The translations under genes were made by a program, and so were the position numbers. Positions 1 to 6,644 of a DNA stretch of 11,666 nt are shown piece by piece. This DNA is from JBFLVQ01 sp040758525 (GTDB lineage: Bacteria > Acidobacteriota > Blastocatellia > Chloracidobacteriales > JADJPF01): NCBI GenBank assembly GCA_040758525.1, contig JBFLVQ010000267.1, positions 1 to 11,666 of the forward strand, given 5' to 3'. How positions within the stretch are numbered: the first letter of the stretch is position 1; every line of letters starts with the position of its first letter. The notes beneath the pieces were generated by a model. It was given only the letters and a program-made list of their open reading frames with translations, did not search any database and was not told the origin of the DNA.

Positions 1-141
1 AACCAATAACGGAATAACCATCATTAACTTTGTTGTTAGCCTGCTGTAAGATAGATATTTGTTAGCTTTCATTACGTCATCCAACTCTATTTTTACCATA
101 ATATTAACTTTATCCTTAGCGGATGAATTAACTTGACTCAT
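1..141 (-). CDS. Partial protein with a charged start and a hydrophobic stretch; perhaps YcxB-like
   Basis: An ATG at 141-139 opens a frame of 47 codons that stays open to the window edge, so only the N-terminus is present. It is preceded by GGAGATGGAGG with suitable spacing, and a promoter-like pair lies just upstream, which makes it more than a chance frame. The peptide starts MSQVNSSAKDKVNIMVKIEL, continues with a polar helix-like part (about residues 21-37) and ends in the hydrophobic run MMVIPLLV, where a membrane helix may begin. A beta-like start followed by 'xxxDVMKANKY' and then a membrane segment resembles the beginning of YcxB-type membrane proteins, but this rests on a weak pattern and the function is unknown. 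It is transcribed away from the rest of the window. Confidence 0.5.
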   Translation of the reverse strand, partial: MSQVNSSAKDKVNIMVKIELDDVMKANKYLSYSRLTTKLMMVIPLLV

Positions 142-174
142 TGATAGCCTCCATCTCCATGGTGCACCTAACTA

Positions 175-203
175 ATATTATTACCCGGCAGACCAACAGT
201 TAA
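175..203 (-). promoter_or_regulatory. Putative sigma-70-type promoter for the partial minus-strand gene
   Basis: Read on the minus strand, TTAACT (203-198) and TAATAT (180-175) are separated by exactly 17 bases. Each matches four of six consensus positions. The predicted start near 168 would give a leader of roughly 27 bases carrying the GGAG/GGAGG ribosome binding site of the gene starting at 141. Confidence 0.4.
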
Positions 204-345
204 TCACACCTATTGCAGTTTTTGATATAACCCATTAACTCTTTCTGATAAATAGATCTTATAATGACACCCAACTTCTTCATATTGTGGATATTACGTA
301 ATAACATACCAAAAGAAATTGTAGCTTGTTCCCTATTTTCTAATA

Positions 346-426
346 CCCTCGCTTCCCCCTACTTTTCCGCTTCTATTTCCTCTCTCGTTTCCCCCCTCTA
401 ATTCCTCTTTTCCCTTCTGCTTCTTC
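346..426. repeat. Polypyrimidine/polypurine tract of about 80 bp
   Basis: Roughly nine of ten bases on the plus strand are C or T, with only about eight purines, none of them in runs longer than two. Such strand-asymmetric tracts can arise by slippage and can adopt unusual structures. On the minus strand it is an open purine-rich frame of 31 codons starting at 428-426 (MKKQKGKEEL...), but it has no ribosome binding site and is low complexity, so I do not call it a gene. Confidence 0.6.
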
Positions 427-510
427 ATGGATAAAAGATAAATTTTGCATGCCCTACGTTATCCTAACTAACGAATGCCCTCTATCAGTTCACTCCCATA
501 GTTAAAACTG

Positions 511-550
511 CGTCACACCGCGTTACATAGCGTCACATTGCATGACGCAC
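511..550 (+). repeat. Four 10-bp direct repeats, CGTCACAYYG-like
   Basis: Consecutive decamers are CGTCACACCG (511), CGTTACATAG (521), CGTCACATTG (531) and the decayed CATGACGCAC (541). The period of 10 puts the CGTCACA words on nearly the same face of the helix, as in a row of protein-binding sites. No gene starts immediately downstream. Confidence 0.65.
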
Positions 551-560
551 CTTATCATCA

Positions 561-590
561 CGATCACCACGATCACCACACAATCACCAC
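561..590 (+). repeat. 9-bp direct repeats CGATCACCA
   Basis: CGATCACCA occurs back to back at 561-569 and 570-578, followed by the imperfect CACAATCACCA. The TCACC core resembles the TCACA words of the decamers just upstream, so the two arrays may share an origin. It accounts for the His-rich translation of this area. Confidence 0.6.
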
Positions 591-633
591 GCAAACATTA
601 TACAAAGTGAAAATTCGCTTTTCGCGAGTTCGC

Positions 634-669
634 TCATTATTGCGATTACCATCATTATCGCGATCACAA
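634..669 (+). repeat. Two tandem 18-bp repeats
   Basis: TCATTATTGCGATTACCA (634-651) is followed directly by TCATTATCGCGATCACAA (652-669), matching at 15 of 18 positions. The GCGATYAC core again contains the GAT-YAC word of the neighbouring 9-bp repeats. With the arrays at 511 and 561 this forms a repeat cluster of about 160 bp. Confidence 0.6.
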
Positions 670-1020
670 GTTGTATTGCAAACCTTCATTTCATGCGGGT
701 TTTACAATGGAGTTGGTAAGGTATGGTAGTAAGTGTGATAGTGATTCTTGGTAATCATTCTTATCGATGTGCGTATAGTGTCGGTATGCTGTCAGTATGG
801 TATGAATATCGGGAAAAGTTACCGGGTTTTATTAAAAAACTTCTTGGTGATAAATGGCTTCGTGATAACATTGAGATCTGGTCATCAAGGAATAATCAAA
901 ATAATATGGGTATGATGGGTATAGTGGATATGGTAGGTGGGATGGTGTGGTTTGTAGCTAAAGATTGTAGTTTCTTTGGTAATCGATCAGCCGGGAACTT
1001 TGTTAGATTTTATTTGGTAA

Positions 1021-1146
1021 ATGAATACAAGTTATTTACTTTTATGTTATGATTGCCCTACAAGTTTTAACTATAGCCATTTTGGGTATAGCGTGACAGG
1101 AAAACATTATTATCATCTAGATCAAGGTCTACGTAAACGTATATGA
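1021..1146 (+). CDS. Possible 41-residue ORF overlapping the next gene's start
   Basis: A short frame beginning MNTSYLLLCYDC ends with a TGA that overlaps the ATG of the next gene as ATGA (1143-1146). That is the classic arrangement for translational coupling, and the downstream gene has only a poor ribosome binding site of its own. Against it: the frame has no Shine-Dalgarno sequence, starts right after an in-frame stop, and its peptide matches nothing I know. It could equally be an untranslated leader. Confidence 0.15.
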   Translation: MNTSYLLLCYDCPTSFNYSHFGYSVTGKHYYHLDQGLRKRI

Positions 1147-1919
1147 GCGGAATACCACTAGAACCAGGAAAAGACCCCTCAGCAGAAGCGAATACCAACA
1201 ACCTTTCAACTCTTCGCGAGGGAGTCACAAATCTTCTCTCGGCTATTACTAACACAAATGATCCGCCTACCCCTTCTATGGGTGAGCTTGAAAAAGCTGT
1301 GCTGCGAGTTTTAACCAAGCGTGGGAGTGGACGACGTACCAAACTGACCTATGAGCAGATACTAGCGATTTGCAGGGGATATCTAGCAGGGAAATCTACC
1401 TTAGCATTGGGTATGGAGTTTTCTCTAAGCACGAATGCGATTGTTAACTGCCTAGACAACTGTGGTATTGCCAGACGTTCAATTCCCGAGGCAAACCGAA
1501 AGACTGATGATGCGCAGAGATTAGAAATCTGTCAAATGTATCGTAATGGCAAGAAAGTAGTTGAAATAGCGCAAGCATTTAATCTTTGTGATCGAGCGGT
1601 CTACAATATATTAGAAGCTCGTGGAGTCATCAGAAAAAATGGTCGGTTACCAAAAACTAAGAAAAGGAAGACGGGTGTTAAGGTTGAGGCAAAGACTCGT
1701 GTAGCTGCGAAACCGAAAAGGAAAGTCCGAGCCGTTGCTACTAAGAAGAGTAAGAGTAGTACGGGAAGTGCGAGAACTAAGCGGAGTGCGCAGGGTGGGC
1801 GGGTCGCCAGTCGGGCGAAAACCAAGGCTAAACCTGGTAGGCCAGCTAATACGCGTGTGGTGTCAAAGCGATCTGCGGCGAAAGGTAGTACGAGCAAGAC
1901 TGGGAGATCTAAACGTTAA
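1143..1919 (+). CDS. Tandem helix-turn-helix DNA-binding protein with a histone-H1-like basic tail
   Basis: The 258-residue product has an uncharged N-terminal part (1-60), two HTH units and a basic tail. The units (about 70-112 and 125-164) are clearly duplicated: both follow the pattern I-C-x2-Y-x2-G-K-x8-F-x-L-x4-A-x2-N-x-L-x3-G-x-x-R, the shape of resolvase/Hin-type HTHs. Residues 169-258 hold 20 Lys and 13 Arg against one Glu, with Ala, Ser, Thr and Gly between, as in histone-H1-like and nucleoid proteins; 'KPGRPANTR' near 230-238 is an AT-hook-like core. It should bind DNA, by sequence through the HTHs and non-specifically through the tail. The ribosome binding site is weak (AAGGT, 14 bases upstream), so the start is the least certain part. 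The next gene follows after 86 bases on the same strand. Its specific function is unknown; regulator and chromatin protein are both possible. Confidence 0.8.
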   Translation: MSGIPLEPGKDPSAEANTNNLSTLREGVTNLLSAITNTNDPPTPSMGELEKAVLRVLTKRGSGRRTKLTYEQILAICRGYLAGKSTLALGMEFSLSTNAIVNCLDNCGIARRSIPEANRKTDDAQRLEICQMYRNGKKVVEIAQAFNLCDRAVYNILEARGVIRKNGRLPKTKKRKTGVKVEAKTRVAAKPKRKVRAVATKKSKSSTGSARTKRSAQGGRVASRAKTKAKPGRPANTRVVSKRSAAKGSTSKTGRSKR

Positions 1920-2005
1920 TGAGAGTAATGTGTTGTAGCAGACAATCAGATAGAATGTTGTCTAATCGAATAATCATTAGCATGTGATGTGAGGGTTGTC
2001 CACAT

Positions 2006-4609
2006 ATGGACACAGACAACAAGAAAAATGTCATTCCAATTTATCAGGGTAAACGTTGCAAGAAATGGAAAGCTTATCAGCTTGGTCTGCTAGGACAAGG
2101 AGCGCTTACTGATCAAGACAAAGATGGGTTGCATAAACATTGGGACGAGTGTGAGTATTGCAAGCGGCAAGTAATTGATGAATTGGAGAATGGGCTAAGA
2201 ATTGTTACCAGGCAATTATCACAACCTGCCAGCCGCGATTTAATTCCATTAGATCCGCCAACCATCGACATCACCGCTGAACGTGTAGATGATTCTTCCA
2301 CTACAATTTCGTGTGATGATAAACACGTTGCAGATTGGAGTGAGTTTGTAACTCGATGTGAACAAATCGCTTTGAGAAGTATCAAACGCGTCTATGTAAG
2401 TAAGGGCTTAGCCTCAGCATTCACCGAAGAAAAGTGTGCTGAACTACTTAAGGGATTTTTTGCTTATCTCACAGAGAATAGCAAGGAAAACCTGTGCGAT
2501 CTACCATTACGTGAGTCTGTCGCCGTGATGCGGCATGTCCATATAGTTGCACAACAATTTGCACTCAATACTGTTGGAGTAGAAGATTACGACTCGACGG
2601 ATGTGGATGTTGAACTGACATTAGAAGATGTGAAGGTGCTCAATGGTGAGGTTTGGCGGAAAACTAAACTGGCTATAGTTAATAATTTTGCTGCTACTAT
2701 CATAACGAGCCGGTCTGCTGGTTCAAGTGCTCAGCAAAAAGAAGGGGTAGTAAAACCAGAAGAAAAACAGTTGCCAGCACAAACAGAAGAGAAAGTGCAA
2801 CAGTCTACCCAACGGTCTACCCAACAACTCATCCCGCCTATTCCAAAAAAATCATTCTGGCGTCAGTATGTTTTACCATTTGGTTTAGCCGCCAGCATAT
2901 ATCTGATGGGCAACTGTAGTATGTATTTCTATCATTGGCGCTCTAGCGTGCAACTCAAACAGGTTACTCAGCAACAGTCTTCTACTACTAACAGCGATAG
3001 TGATATCCATAGGGATACTCCAAATATATATCCTGTCAAATTACGACCAGTGTTTAAAGAGCAGTTAGACCCCAATTTTTTGGCATTGGCTGAGCGTTTC
3101 CGTACTGCTGCGGATAGGTTGGAAGTTAATAGCAGCGATGTGGACGCATTACTTGAGATCACCGAATGTCTGGAAAAATTGCTGCTGCCAGAGAGAGCGA
3201 AAGCTTATTGCGAAACTTTTCTTGCGGCCAATCCCAACTTACCAAGACGCGCGAAAGTCAAAGCCCGACGTGACAGGCTAGACCAAAAACTACATGCAAA
3301 GTTAGTACTCCCGTTCACCGATTATGATCGGTTGACCCAATATCGAGAAAAAATCATTACCGCTTTACTGGAAGGCGATGTAGTAACTGCACAAAAAACA
3401 CTCGACAGAATGGCTGCACTTGCACGTGAGATGCAAGCTAAAACAGGTGAGGAGTTCGGCTTGCTAATGGAAGGTGACTACCAATGGTTAAAAGACAAAT
3501 TTGTGAGTGGTGTTGTTACCCAGCAGGATATCAGCAATCTCCAATATGCTCATGACTTGATTAAAGAGGTAGACGTCCAGGCATTAACAAAAGATGTAGA
3601 ACTCGGTTTGAAAAAAGCAAGTGCCGCTAAAGAAGTTTTTCAGGGACTTAGATTGGAGAGCGATACTCTTATCGCTGATTTACATATTACTAGGTACCTA
3701 AATAGGTTAAACAAAAATGATGCTGCAAAGACATTAATAGAACAGCGTCTAGCATTTACTATCAATAAGTACTTGCTGTTTAATGCTCTTTTCACTTGTG
3801 CTGATGGCGAAAACATTTCTAAGAAAGGTGATTTACAGTTCTCTCTAGGTGTAATCGAGTCTGGCATCCAAGCTGGTAAACAAGTAGGTATGCTCCATTT
3901 ATTCGTACGACCGTTAGTACATGTGATTAATACTTATTTTGCGAGAGAGGATAATGTAAAAATTATTAATGAGGGTTATGGGGTTTTAGGGCATTTATTA
4001 ACTACTGGCAATCATGCGTTGGCTATTTTAGTGTTGCAAGATATGGCAATGGCTGCCTTCAGTTTGGGCTACCCAGAACTGTTTGATGAGTTTATGCAAC
4101 AGTCTATAGAGCTTGCGATAGCTCAAAAAGAGCAGGCCTATTTGGTTAACTCTTATTTTTATCTTGGCCTGATTAGAGCTAAGCAAGGAAGGTTTCAAGA
4201 ATCGCGGGAAGCTTTTGCCAATGGTCATGAGAAATTACCCACTATTACGGATCCCCATATAGCTACCAGTGTTGATTTCCATTTGGTAGCTTATCAAGCG
4301 CGATCCGTTTATATCGAAGGTAATTTCGAAGACTCCATTAAGTTTTATACACACGCACTTGCTCTTATGCCCAAACTTAATTATCAGAATAAGACTTTCA
4401 TTGCTTGGCTCTATCAGGGACGCGGACAAGCATTGCGAGCACAAAATGATTGCAAGCGAGCAAAAGAAGATATGGAGACCGCTGTGAAGTATGACCGGGA
4501 AGCAAAAGAAAAAGCCGAGAAAATAAACACACTGCTAAGCGTTGCTGATATCAGTAAAACCTGTGAAGAGGATCTTGCTGTAGCCAGAGCTTGTGTAAAG
4601 GATGATTAG
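2006..4609 (+). CDS. Membrane protein with anti-sigma-type zinc finger and periplasmic TPR-like domain
   Basis: The product has 867 residues. Near the N-terminus, H45-x3-C49-x2-C52 is the signature of the anti-sigma (ZAS, zf-HC2) zinc finger that normally holds an ECF sigma factor. A helical region (110-235) and a Gln/Thr/Lys-rich linker (236-279) lead to one membrane segment (about 288-308, flanked by KKSFWR and HWR). A Ser/Thr-rich linker (316-332) follows. The rest is largely helical with TPR-like pairs, clearest at 713-744, 760-790 and 798-831 (YFYLGLIRAKQGRF; YQGRGQALRAQNDCKRA). The expected topology is zinc finger inside and TPRs outside, as in a transmembrane anti-regulator or sensor. 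GAGG lies 11 bases before the ATG. No sigma factor gene is adjacent; the upstream neighbour is the tandem HTH protein, so the pair may work as DNA-binding protein plus membrane-bound inhibitor. That pairing is inference. Confidence 0.85.
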   Translation: MDTDNKKNVIPIYQGKRCKKWKAYQLGLLGQGALTDQDKDGLHKHWDECEYCKRQVIDELENGLRIVTRQLSQPASRDLIPLDPPTIDITAERVDDSSTTISCDDKHVADWSEFVTRCEQIALRSIKRVYVSKGLASAFTEEKCAELLKGFFAYLTENSKENLCDLPLRESVAVMRHVHIVAQQFALNTVGVEDYDSTDVDVELTLEDVKVLNGEVWRKTKLAIVNNFAATIITSRSAGSSAQQKEGVVKPEEKQLPAQTEEKVQQSTQRSTQQLIPPIPKKSFWRQYVLPFGLAASIYLMGNCSMYFYHWRSSVQLKQVTQQQSSTTNSDSDIHRDTPNIYPVKLRPVFKEQLDPNFLALAERFRTAADRLEVNSSDVDALLEITECLEKLLLPERAKAYCETFLAANPNLPRRAKVKARRDRLDQKLHAKLVLPFTDYDRLTQYREKIITALLEGDVVTAQKTLDRMAALAREMQAKTGEEFGLLMEGDYQWLKDKFVSGVVTQQDISNLQYAHDLIKEVDVQALTKDVELGLKKASAAKEVFQGLRLESDTLIADLHITRYLNRLNKNDAAKTLIEQRLAFTINKYLLFNALFTCADGENISKKGDLQFSLGVIESGIQAGKQVGMLHLFVRPLVHVINTYFAREDNVKIINEGYGVLGHLLTTGNHALAILVLQDMAMAAFSLGYPELFDEFMQQSIELAIAQKEQAYLVNSYFYLGLIRAKQGRFQESREAFANGHEKLPTITDPHIATSVDFHLVAYQARSVYIEGNFEDSIKFYTHALALMPKLNYQNKTFIAWLYQGRGQALRAQNDCKRAKEDMETAVKYDREAKEKAEKINTLLSVADISKTCEEDLAVARACVKDD

Positions 4610-4743
4610 ATCACCCTTACTACCTACCACTAATACAACGCCGTTTGGCCATGCTTGTAAGTTATTGATTTTGATCAACTTGCATGAAATAATAAACATT
4701 GCCTTCATTTTTGTTGCATATTTGTACAGCAAATAATTGAATA

Positions 4744-4752
4744 TGGTACAAT
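4744..4752 (+). promoter_or_regulatory. Extended -10 promoter element before the exported-protein gene
   Basis: TGGTACAAT reads as an extended -10 (TGn followed by TACAAT, five of six consensus bases). Only a weak -35 (TTGTAC, 4722-4727, spacing 19) is present, which suits an extended -10 promoter. Initiation near 4759 would give a leader under 30 bases containing the GGGAGGG ribosome binding site. It suggests the third gene is not purely dependent on read-through. Confidence 0.45.
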
Positions 4753-4785
4753 TACGGTTGGTCTTTCGTGAGGGAGGGAATGGTC

Positions 4786-5640
4786 ATGACTACTCGCAAG
4801 AATATCTTTGTCTCTGCGATTGTATTCACACTGCTAACCAGCGCTTTTATATCAGCAACATCCAGCAATACTAACTCCACACAAGAAAAATTGAACCCAG
4901 GCCAGGCAACGATAACCATTTCCTTCGATGGGCTCATGGCTTTGTGTATGGGCAGTCCGGATCGTGTCAGCGTGGGTGTCCTAGATGCACATCATCACAC
5001 ACCAAGACTGATTGTGACAAAGATCCAGAATGGTAAGCGATCAACCATTGCAACACTACAAGATGAGCAACTACGCGGTACATGGTTTATCGATGTGCTA
5101 GGCGCACAACCTGGTATCAGTAAGTATTACACTAGTACTCCAGAAAGCGATAAGAACGATTTAAAATGGGCCATAGATTTTAACGAACTATATAAGCAGC
5201 CATTGACGATTAAAGAAGAGAAGTTGTTTGGCAAGATCCATATTAGTGCTGGCATGTTCTATACTAGAGCATTGACAGAAATGAAGTATCGCTTATTTGC
5301 CACTGACAGCGCAGAGAGAAAGTTAGATTTCGATAGGCAGATTGGATATGTCGGCGCGATGATCGATATGGGTTTAGGTGATGTGCTGGTGCTCCATCAG
5401 AGAACAAGAAAGATCAAACTAATAGCTGAGCAAGACACGCGATATGAGATCTCGCTTACAAATGTACCGCCCCCGACTCATGGCAACATCGACCATTTTT
5501 TGTACTATTTTGATGTGATTGAAGAGAGGCTAACGCGATATGTACCAGTGGCAGGTAGTAGAGCGGCTTTCGAACCGTCGCCATCGATTTGTGGAAGTGC
5601 AGTCTTTGGCAACTCGACCCTGTCTTGTTGCACGCCATAA
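4786..5640 (+). CDS. Exported protein of unknown function, 284 residues
   Basis: The chosen ATG at 4786 lies eight bases after GGAGG (4773-4777). Earlier in-frame starts (GTG at 4768, ATG at 4780) fall inside or against that ribosome binding site. The N-terminus MTTRKN followed by a hydrophobic core (about 7-22) and 'FISA-T' is a Sec signal peptide with likely cleavage after residue 24; there is no lipobox cysteine. The mature part begins with a Thr/Asn/Ser-rich spacer, then alternates beta-like segments such as ATITISFDGLMALC and RVSVGVLDAHHHTP; the HHH at 69-71 and five or so cysteines, four of them near the two ends, are the only striking residues. I do not recognise the family, though I recall similar 'FDGLMALC' openings in hypothetical proteins of Acidobacteriota. 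It follows the zinc-finger/TPR gene by 176 bases with its own promoter, so a shared envelope role is possible but unproven. Confidence 0.75.
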   Translation: MTTRKNIFVSAIVFTLLTSAFISATSSNTNSTQEKLNPGQATITISFDGLMALCMGSPDRVSVGVLDAHHHTPRLIVTKIQNGKRSTIATLQDEQLRGTWFIDVLGAQPGISKYYTSTPESDKNDLKWAIDFNELYKQPLTIKEEKLFGKIHISAGMFYTRALTEMKYRLFATDSAERKLDFDRQIGYVGAMIDMGLGDVLVLHQRTRKIKLIAEQDTRYEISLTNVPPPTHGNIDHFLYYFDVIEERLTRYVPVAGSRAAFEPSPSICGSAVFGNSTLSCCTP

Positions 5641-5657
5641 CTAAAACAATTGATCAC

Positions 5658-5765
5658 TCAATCACCTTTACTCAACCAATGGATCACTTCCATCCGTGCT
5701 AATTTATAAGCCGCTTCCGCGCTAGGTAACGCCCCTCCCGCTTCCCATCGCTGATATGCTCGTAA
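5658..5765 (-). pseudogene. Remnant of an XRE-type HTH protein C-terminus
   Basis: The minus strand encodes 35 residues ending at a TGA: LRAYQRWEAGGALPS, then AEAAYKLAR and IHWLSKGD. The pattern 'W-E-x-G-x-x-x-P-S-x-x-x-A-x-K-L-A-R' is the recognition-helix end of XRE/Cro-type repressors, with the usual short tail after it. Upstream in this frame is a stop (5768-5766) and no usable start, so the N-terminal half is missing. A neighbouring frame reads SEREREPQVITS just before it, which suggests a frameshift or a junction rather than a clean gene. It sits between the exported-protein gene and the coiled-coil gene. A chance match is possible because the segment is short. Confidence 0.35.
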
Positions 5766-5788
5766 TCACCTGAGGTTCACGTTCACGT

Positions 5789-6274
5789 TCACTTATTAGT
5801 ACGACCACCTTCCAGTTGATCGACACGTCCTTCTAACTTTTTCAATCTTTGTTCACTACTCACAGCCATACGTGCAACTTGCTCAGCAAAGTCACGGGTG
5901 TTTTCAATGATACCAACCAGTCGGCCTATATCAGTGTCGAGTTTGCTAAATGTTTCTCTGATAACTTGCCGATCATCTTCTGCTTGGGTTGCCAATTCAT
6001 TCACACTTTCAGTCAAGCCAATAATAGCGTTGCGTATCTCTTTGCGATCTTTTTCGCCTTCTACTTCAAGACGCGTTAGGGTTTCTTGGAAGTTGGCTTG
6101 CTGTTCAACAAAGTTGGCTTGCTGCTCAACAAGAAACTTAATGGAATTTTCATTTTTTAATTGCTGGTCGGTAAGTTCACTCTGTTTACCAATGAGATCA
6201 GCAATTGCCTTTTCATTCTTGGCCTGCTGACTCAATATAAATTCCATCGTCTTCTGGATCTCTTCGTTACTCAT
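5789..6274 (-). CDS. Small coiled-coil protein, unknown function
   Basis: The 161-residue product is almost entirely polar and helical, with heptad-like spacing of I, L, V and A throughout (for example IQKTMEFILSQQ, IKFLVEQQANF, LEGRVDQLEGG) and no membrane segment or signal peptide. It should form a soluble coiled coil. Residues 49-62 contain a duplicated heptad (EQQANFV / EQQANFQ) made by a 21-bp tandem repeat in the DNA (6091-6132, one mismatch). GAGGG lies four bases before the ATG and a promoter-like pair is found further upstream. Proteins beginning MSNEEIQKTMEFIL are familiar to me as hypothetical coiled-coil proteins in cyanobacteria and Acidobacteriota, with no assigned job. It stands alone between the XRE remnant and the pilin gene. 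Confidence 0.75.
   Translation of the reverse strand: MSNEEIQKTMEFILSQQAKNEKAIADLIGKQSELTDQQLKNENSIKFLVEQQANFVEQQANFQETLTRLEVEGEKDRKEIRNAIIGLTESVNELATQAEDDRQVIRETFSKLDTDIGRLVGIIENTRDFAEQVARMAVSSEQRLKKLEGRVDQLEGGRTNK
6091..6132 (-). repeat. 21-bp tandem duplication inside the coiled-coil gene
   Basis: Plus-strand units at 6091-6111 and 6112-6132 differ at one base (T/C at the thirteenth position). The unit is exactly seven codons, one heptad of the coiled coil, so the duplication extends the helix without breaking its register. Confidence 0.85.
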
Positions 6275-6310
6275 AATCCCTCACGATTTAATATCCCTCT
6301 TTATAAGGTG

Positions 6311-6340
6311 ATAGTACGCTAACTACCCATAGGGATTCAA
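6311..6340 (-). promoter_or_regulatory. Putative promoter of the coiled-coil gene
   Basis: On the minus strand TTGAAT (6340-6335) and TACTAT (6316-6311) are 18 bases apart. The predicted start near 6304 leaves a leader of about 30 bases that includes the GAGGG ribosome binding site of the gene starting at 6274. Confidence 0.45.
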
Positions 6341-6644
6341 TCCTTTAACCGCTAAGCTCACTATAACTGCCAATACTATAACTGCGGCTACTCACCTACG
6401 ATTTTCACGAGCCAACAATCCCATTCTCTTCCCCGCCCACCTATGCTATCCTATTGACCGTAGCCATATAACGATATAACCATGTAGCTATATCGGTAAC
6501 GCAATAAAGGGGACAAGAATACCAACCACATTTAGACTGTAGATATATTAATCACGCATAGAGGTACGTATAACAACAGCCAGTAACAGATCTATTGACC
6601 GACTGTTGTTACCATATTGAAACGACAATAGCTCTCCTACTGAA
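6341..6644. other. Intergenic region behind the pilin gene with two inverted repeats
   Basis: No gene is visible. CGATATA (6472-6478) and TATATCG (6489-6495) form a 7-bp inverted repeat with a 10-base spacer. TAACAACAG (6571-6579) and CTGTTGTTA (6603-6611) form a 9-bp one with a 23-base spacer, about 35 bases past the pilin stop. Neither is followed by a T-run in the direction of pilin transcription, so they are not convincing intrinsic terminators. Confidence 0.5.

Larger units (their letters stand above)
142..1020. other. Long non-coding stretch with a pyrimidine-rich tract and tandem repeats
   Basis: I find no convincing gene here beyond the promoter at 175-203. Open frames at 538-729 (His-rich, translated from repeats) and 723-1052 lack a ribosome binding site and recognisable protein character. 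The first half contains the pyrimidine-rich tract at 346-426; the second contains the repeat cluster at 511-669. From about 670 to 1020 the plus strand is rich in G and T with many GGTAxxGTG-like words but no clear repeat unit. Confidence 0.6.

Noticed and set aside
538..729. His-rich open frame of 63 codons on the plus strand
   Set aside because: It translates the 9- and 18-bp DNA repeats (HHDHHDHH), has no ribosome binding site and no recognisable domain.
723..1052. Plus-strand frame of 109 codons
   Set aside because: No ribosome binding site, Gly/Met/Val-rich composition from GGTA-type sequence, no family resemblance; kept only as part of the non-coding stretch, though a decayed gene cannot be excluded.
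5918..5932. CAGTCGGCCTATATC shared with 10717-10731
   Set aside because: A single 15-base identity is within what chance allows in a window of this size, and it lies in unrelated coding contexts.
6571..6611. 9-bp inverted repeat after the pilin stop as a terminator
   Set aside because: The spacer is 23 bases and no T-run follows on the minus strand; recorded only as an inverted repeat.
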